Shown: in pieces, positions 57,701 through 64,000 of the stretch
Position numbering within the stretch: the stretch's first letter is position 1
Layout: each line of letters starts with the position of its first letter
DNA from: Vicugna pacos
Taxonomy: Eukaryota > Chordata > Mammalia > Artiodactyla > Camelidae
Assembly (NCBI RefSeq): GCF_048564905.1
Contig: NC_133007.1
Location: forward strand, 23,124,001 to 23,188,000
Reading direction: 5' to 3'
Length of the DNA: 64,000 nucleotides
Notes under the pieces: model-generated
What the model was told of the DNA's origin: nothing
The model's database searches: none
Seen by the model: only the letters and a program-made list of their open reading frames with translations
Made by a program: the position numbers and the translations under genes

Positions 57701-60700
57701 ATTTTCAAAAAAATTTTCCATCTCATTTTGACTTCAAATGACCTGAAATGAAGTTACACACAGTCTTCCTTTATTAGGCTTACTCTTCACTGCATCCGTG
57801 AGCACCCACTTTTTAAATCCTAATATTGTTTGTGTTTATCTTTTTTATCAATCCTTTTAGAATTTACTTTTGTATCTTATTATTTTTTTCCAAAAAGCTG
57901 TCTATGTCTCATTTGGTAGTTCTATTACACATGTTTTAATTTCTATTTTAATGATACAGCCTTTATGATTATTTCCTTTCTTCTCTATTTTTTGATTCAT
58001 TTTATGGTTCTTTTACTTGCTTCCTGAGTGAATGTCTAGAGTATTTATTTCCAACATTTCTTCTTCTCTACAAACACATTTTAAACTATGAAATACTCTG
58101 TAAATATGCCTTGGCTTCACAATACCATCATGGACTATAGACAAAGGTAGATACTGAACAAAATACATACCACCCTACAAAAAACATAACATACAGTCAA
58201 AAGATTCAATTGACATATGCCAAACATACTACAAGTAACCGTATTAATTTGAAGAATTTTAGACCCATTCACAAAATAAAATAAAACAAAAATCAGTCAG
58301 AGAGGAAAATAATTTCAGTATTCCACAAGAAACTGCACTGTCACACAGGTGAAATAACCATAACAAGAGGTTTCAATTTTGAGGCTACTGAAGCCACAAA
58401 TCACAACAACGACCTGAGGCGAAACAGAAAGAAGTGTCTCATAGCAACCTCACAACAATTAACATAATCCTTACTGTGATTTCTCTAAATGAAGGTCACG
58501 CAGAAGATCAATTCCAAAGGAAAGATTCTAACATTAATTTTAATTTTTAGTATATACTGTGGTGTAGTTAATTCCATCTTGCTTGCCAAAATTCCATTAG
58601 GGTCTAATCCGTTTTGACTTGAAGTACTTACTGTTTGTGGCCAGGTCTCTTTTAAGAAGAAAGTCCCCCTCCTCTGCTTTGCTCTGGGGCTGTCCCACAG
58701 TCACACTCACAGATCCCCTTTTGTTAACCTGCTTGCCGGAACTGAGAAGTTCACTGGAAACATGTTGCAAGATGTGGCTTTATACAAAGAAATCTCCCTA
58801 AGTAAGAAAATGATGAGGGGAAATCACCTAGAATAGTATTTTTGAATGGATTTTTATAAATATAAGGAAGTATTCAATCTACTACTGTTGAAAATTCTGT
58901 AATCGTCTGGTGACATTCTGTATTTCCTTCAAAGAAGTCTGATTGACAATTTCTGATTTAATGATATTAGGAAAAACTGCCAACTTAGTAAAATGCTAAC
59001 AGAAAGTAAAAAATAACGTCAATTCCTATTACATCTATAAGCAATCACTAGCCAACCAACCAAGCACTATACAATAAAAATCTCATCTTTCAATTTGAAC
59101 GTGTTGCTCTCTTCATAGGTGCAGGAGAAAGGCGAGACAGTGCTCAGACGGTTCAATGTGATCACACATTTGGGCCATTTCTAAGCTTCATTCATCTACT
59201 CGGCAATTGTTTAATCTTCTAACCCTGCCCACACAGCCAATCCTTCCTACGATTAATTTCCAGGAGGTTTATGTATTCCAGCTCTTTTTCTTCCAGATCT
59301 AATTCTAAAGTTCTGTGGCGTTTTCTCTCTGAGGTCTCATTCATGTTCAAGGAATTTCCCTCTGATTTAAATTTTTCTTCCATTACTCTTAACTCAGGGA
59401 ATTTCTTTTTAGTTGGTCTTAGTTTATATCGTAGGGTGTAAGCCCTCAGGGTAAGTGCCATCACATGTGGCAAAAACACTTGGCCATCTTATCAATGCAT
59501 ATGCTGTATGAAATCTAGCCTACTTTTTTTTAGACTCTACTAGGACTTTTTAAAAATTTTTAAAAATAATTTTAGATGTAAAGGAAAGATACAAGATAGT
59601 ATAGAAAGTACTACCCGGTTTCCCACAAAGTTAACATCTTGCATAACTGTGGTAAATTTGGCAAAACTACTGCACTTGTATCATTTTACATTCCCACCAA
59701 CGACGTCTGAGGGATGGAATTTTTGATAGATTACAGATAAATAGGTAGATCGGTAGGTAGAATATTAGAAGTAAAAGCTAATAATTTTTAAAATATATAT
59801 ATTTATTCACTAACTTAAGGTAAAATAAACTGAATGAGTTTTTAAATATATCTTTATTAAATTAATTTTTTAAAAAATACAGTGAGAATAAGGGCTTTGC
59901 AACTTTAAACATTTTTAAAATATTTTTGCAATTCTTCTGACAATAGAAGGCAGCTGTATTTTCATATCTGCTTCCAAATACAATCTTATGCAATATTACC
60001 TGTTGTATAGTCTCTGGAAAACAATGTACACTGAAATAACATCTTAGTATTGTTAAAAGAATAGTTCTGAACTCTTGGACCCTCTGAAAGTGTGTCAGAA
60101 ACCCCCAGGTACCCTGAACACACCCTGAGAACAATTGTCCTAGATCTGGTACATCTTTAAAGTAAAGGTATCAGATCTTCTTCCCAAGTTAGAGTATTTC
60201 TAAAAAAGATATATTCTCATAAATACCTATCTCATTACTGTGAGAGAACCAAAGACAGAATAAGTGCTTGATTCTTTCCATTTATTTATTTACCAGTTTC
60301 CAGGAGAATGAAATGAATTGTTTATATAAGTTCTTGGGTGACAATGAGTTAGTTTTTGCATGACTGCATGACTCAGGAATTTCAAACATATTTGAAATCC
60401 TTGACTCTATCCCCTGGCCATTGTTTCTCTTGAGGCTCAAATTGTCCCATCCGCTACATGGGGTCCTTTCCACATGAGTCACTTCTCAGTCCTTTCAAAT
60501 GTGCTTTCATAACCTAGCTCTCCATTATTTTCTGTTGTGGCTAAGTTGTTCTAGACTCTTGAACCAAACTAGAAATTCGCCATTTCTCCAAGGTGCTCTG
60601 GCTCCTTTTAGTGGAAAAATATTATGTGGAAGACATAATCTAGTGTGGTTTCTGGGTTTTTTAAGTGGCAGGATCTGTGTTTTTCCTAGTGATGAGTTCA

Positions 60701-61314
60701 TACTTACACTTTCAAGTTTAGAGCTACAGAGTTTTACTCATCTATCTCACATTAACTCCTCTTCTCCAACACAGAATCCTGACTCCTAGTGAATCAGCAC
60801 AATTAGGTATCACCTAACTCAACCATACACTCTACTGTTCACCTGTCCCACTATGCACTAAATTTCAATAACTTATACTCACATGATAGTCTTATAATAA
60901 CAATAAAATCACTACCATCAACAGTATGATTATTGAAAACAATTTACAATTTGTTTTCTGCCCCTTGGGTCTATCCCCTGGAGATAAGCCAATTGTTATG
61001 CTTTAAAGTAGCTTGAAATAGTCCGACTTGTGTTCTGTCACAAACTTGATAAGTGGTTATCTCCTTGTTGCATTTTGCTTTCAATTGTTCCGAACTGAGA
61101 TTCTTGTTTGTTTGATTTATAATATTGTGAAATGCCCAGGACATCCTGAATGCCAGAGTAAGGAGCTCAGTAAATCCTTTCTCCAGAAATCGGCGATAAT
61201 ATGGGACAACATTCTCAATATTAGCTATTTCAGAATTCTGGAAAATGACCAAAGGGATAAAGCAGATTGAGAAGGCCTTATTCAAGAACTACCAGGACCT
61301 CAGCAAGAGCAATG
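57701..61314. other. Unassigned stretch
   Basis: About 3.6 kb with no convincing gene. A charged 86-codon minus-strand frame (59219-59479; contains ELELDLEE-type ELDLEEKELEYINLLEINRR) is unassigned. No OR sequence is seen. Weak MIR/L2-like fragments are possible but not distinct. Confidence 0.4.
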
Positions 61315-61320
61315 GGGTCC

Positions 61321-61938
61321 TGTGGGTTCGTCACCAGTTGTGGGTTCTGCCCAGCAGAAGTCCCACCGAGACGGAATGAATTACTCAAGACTGTGGAAAA
61401 GTCAAGAGAGCGAGAGCGAGTCGGGAGCCAACTCCACGAGCCTCTCAAATCTCCCATATTTACTGAGTACAGTCCAAGGAGGAATGCAGGAATTTAGGGA
61501 AGGACAGGGTGGGATCACAATGAGTACAAAGGCTTTGTTTATTGTTGGTGTTTGCCTCAAGGTCAGGAGACCCTTTTTGGCAATCGTGTTAGTGTGGATT
61601 CAGCTTATCGGGGCGGAATGTATAAGAATCAGCTGCTTGGCAACTTGGACTCAGGCGGCTGTGCCCGTCTTAGGTTGCCCCCCTCAGGGGACCTTATCCG
61701 TCATTGGCTAACCAGCCTTCTCACCTCTGAGTCTGCAGCTTTTTGTAACATGTTTACCATTCCAGCCCAAGGCTGTTTTGGGGATAGAAGACTATCTAAC
61801 AGCAGGCACGCCCAGCTTTTATAGCCGAGGGCCTGGCTCGTTGCTAAAACCTCAAGGCAGTTACTAAGCACATCTTCTTTAAGGAGATAAGCGGCTGGGA
61901 TCTGTTACAATTTGTTAACCCAATCATGGGCTCCCACA
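61321..61938 (-). mobile_element. Solo LTR of an endogenous retrovirus, 6-bp target duplication
   Basis: A 618-bp LTR with perfect short inverted ends (TGTGGG...CCCACA), flanked on both sides by GGGTCC (61315-61320 and 61939-61944). On the minus strand U3 carries TATAAAAG (rc of 61816-61823) and R carries AATAAA (rc of 61538-61543), giving a normal U3-R-U5 layout. No internal region or second LTR is seen, so it is a solo LTR formed by recombination. A 6-bp duplication is typical of class II (ERVK-like) elements, and its perfection suggests moderate to young age. Family name not recognised. Confidence 0.88.
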
Positions 61939-61944
61939 GGGTCC

Positions 61945-62500
61945 ACTTAACATGGGGCTGCTCCCTCCCTTCCCTTGGCTTGGTGATGCTGTAAGCGGAG
62001 GACCAGCAGTCTTGCTGTCACCAGAAGGGAACCCCCAACTTGAAACTCCACAGAGAAGCCCTACGCCCAGGCAAGCTGTAAACAACAGTAAGGACTGCGA
62101 CAAAAATCAAAGGACCGCACGACGGCTGCCTGAGGCTGCAGTACTGCTTGAGGTAAAGAAGAGACCAACCAAAACTTCACAAAGACATCTGGGAAAGGAG
62201 ACAGTCACAGTGGACTTCGATAAGCTCCCACTTATTCCCAGAGGTTTGGAAGCTGCGCACAAACTAAGGAGAGACGGAAGAGGACCACAGTTACCTACTT
62301 CTCCCTGGCCAAGCGTGGCACCTTGCACAGAGGAAAAGCAGAAGCCGGGGAACAGATTTGTAAACTGCTTGAATGGTAAGTGTGTGCACGTATCCCCTTA
62401 GCAAAAGATGGAAGCTTTACCGGTTAAAGTTAAAAGCACAACCAGTGACAAATCACTGGCTACTAATGAGCTACGTTGACACAGGAGGGACTCTTAGGAG
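61945..62500 (+). other. Unassigned stretch with a 149-codon frame and a splice donor
   Basis: GC-richer than its surroundings. An open frame at 61952-62401 (MGLLPPFPWLGDAVSGG...) is the longest here outside the ORs. It is Pro/Arg/Lys-rich with no domain I recognise. A consensus donor (ATG|GTAAGTG, GT at 62376) lies inside its 3' end. Whether it is transcribed is unknown; I do not call it a gene. Confidence 0.3.
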
Positions 62501-62504
62501 GCCA

Positions 62505-62650
62505 GGAAAAGAAAAGGAAAATAGAAAGAGGGGGAGGGGAAGGCTGGGGGTGGGGGGTGGGGACAGAAATAAAGATAGAGTAGAAGTAGAAAGAGAGTGA
62601 GAAGGGGAGAGGGAGAAGGAAGGGGAGGGAAGAAGGAAAGAAAAGAGATC
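62505..62650 (+). repeat. Polypurine tract with G-quadruplex motif
   Basis: About 145 bp almost entirely purine on the plus strand. The core at 62530-62562 has five runs of four to six G with loops of one to six bases, a strong G4 consensus. The rest is (GA)n-like. Confidence 0.85.
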
Positions 62651-62779
62651 TATTTAAAAATGATTCTTCAGTGGCTACAAACAGCCGGGCTGCCAGAATT
62701 GACAGAATTAGTCCAGACAGGTAACTAAACAAACAAACAAAAAATACAAAAAAGAAAGTCAAGATGAAACAACAATAAT

Positions 62780-63260
62780 GAGTTTATTTGAAGAGCCTCA
62801 AACTAGAAACAAACCCAATAGTCACTGAAGAGTGGATGGAGAATTATATATATATATAGTATATTCATACATGGAATTCTATTGAGCAAAAACAAGGAAT
62901 AGACGACCAATACACTGATAAGAAACATGGATGACTTACTAATGTATGCTAGGTGGAAAAAAATTCCAGCTACAAAGAGTATATACAATTTGTTCCATTT
63001 TGGTAAAATTACAGAAAAGACAAATCTAAATGTACCTAGCATAACGCTTACCAGTAGTTGCAATGATGCCTGGTTGGTGATGCGTTTAAATACAAATGGG
63101 TACAAGGGATATTGGGGTAATGGAAATGTTCTGTATCTTGATTGTGATCATGCGTCCATGGGTTTATACATCTGTCAAAATGAACGGAACCGTACACCTA
63201 AAATACATGGATTTTATTGTATATAAATTTTACATCTGTAAAGTCGATTCAAATTTTTAA
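62780..63260 (+). mobile_element. Old L1 3' end
   Basis: L1M-like 3' end: CATGGAATTCTATTGAGCAAAAAC, ATGGATGACTTACTAATGTATGC, GGGATATTGGGGTAATGGAAATG and ACCGTACACCTAAAATACATGG near the end. It is old and 5'-truncated. Confidence 0.75.
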
Positions 63261-64000
63261 AAAGAAACAGGAAAAAATTGTGGCCAGTAAAAAGGAAAAG
63301 GACAGAGTGAAGAATTAAACGTAACTTCAAGCAAGTAAGTACAGTCTCGATAGTTTTCTCCCCGACCAGTTTACAAGTTAGTGAATATGCCTGTCTTGTA
63401 TTCAGTGCTTAACCAATAGTACTTGATTAGTGAATGAAACTTAAAGGAATCAACGTCTAGGCAAGCGTATCTGGGGGGTTTGTTTTCCACATACATCCTT
63501 TGCCTTGATCCCACCCTCATTTCCAGGACCACTTTCTGGCTCCTTTTTCTTAACCATTCAGTGACACATCCCTTCACATGTGGTCTGCACACTCTTTCTC
63601 TCTTTGTGTTTGGAAGACGTTGGAAAGAGTTGACTAAATGTATTCAGAAAACAAATTTGGCAAGGAGCAAAACTGCATTTTTCTTTAAGAGTTTAGAGAG
63701 AAAGTGAGGAACCTAAAGGAGTATGGAATTTCCTACTCAAGTGAAAACATTTAAACAAGAGAGGAAACAGCAGAGTTTCAAATAGTACAACGATGTCAGG
63801 AATGAAGATAATGAGAAAAGCCTGTCAACATGGCAGCGAATCCAACTTGGATATGGTTGGTTGGTTCTGGTTTGATTTCCGCTGAGCACTGACTACATGC
63901 AGGTCATTGTAGTTAAGTGCTACATTGGTCATAATCCTTGTCCCAAAGGAGTTTAAATACTAAAAGGGGAAGAAAGACCCAAGAAGCTGCAATTCAGTAC
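63261..64000. other. Unassigned stretch at the window end
   Basis: No gene is recognised. 63880-63990 is weakly MIR/L2-like (GAGCACTGACTACATGCAGG, CCCAAAGGAGTTTAAATAC). Confidence 0.4.

Noticed and set aside
1-64000. tRNA genes, CRISPR arrays, operons, lineage-specific tRNA-derived SINEs
   Set aside because: I looked for A/B-box structures, spaced direct repeats and camelid/ruminant SINE heads and saw none that hold up; short or diverged copies could be missed by eye.

Overview
The window is mammalian nuclear DNA: AT-rich, dense in LINE-1 (L1), with L2, MIR, MaLR and endogenous-retrovirus LTR fossils, and with intronless GPCR exons. It contains no bacterial-type operon, CRISPR array, tRNA or rRNA. 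The youngest L1 3' ends (at 3138, 49345 and 56487) resemble cetartiodactyl L1s. From memory I favour a camelid, but this is an inference and was not tested.

The genic content is a class II olfactory receptor (OR) cluster of family 10, matching the human 1q23 OR10 cluster. In window order: an intact OR10R-like gene (4309-5250, -), OR10K1 (13568-14509, -), a truncated OR10T-like pseudogene (20809-21337, +), OR10K2 (28393-29337, +) and OR10R2 (37818-38804, -). Each intact gene is one coding exon of about 310-330 codons with seven membrane segments and the OR signatures. OR10K1, OR10K2 and OR10R2 each have a clear splice acceptor just upstream of the start, as expected for ORs with non-coding 5' exons. 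From 39 kb to 64 kb I see no convincing protein-coding gene, only repeats and unassigned sequence.

Four structural signals stand out. (1) OR10K1 and OR10K2 are mosaics: about 97% identical over codons 1-155 but only about 80% afterwards, a gene-conversion signature. (2) Two 213-bp arms at about 97% identity form a large inverted repeat (15792-16463) about 1.3 kb upstream of OR10K1. (3) The sequence upstream of the OR10R-like gene (10263-11710) is duplicated upstream of OR10R2 (41840-42985), which defines an old OR10R duplication unit; a later L1 insertion explains the spacing difference. (4) Mobile elements carry datable junctions: a young L1 with a 47-bp target duplication, an apparent solo LTR with a perfect 6-bp duplication, and an ERV1-like LTR split by a young L1.

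The OR genes act independently: each olfactory neuron normally expresses one OR allele, so the shared cluster reflects common descent rather than a pathway. I did not find a new kind of molecular system here. Identities were estimated by eye, and family names rest on memory of human sequences.
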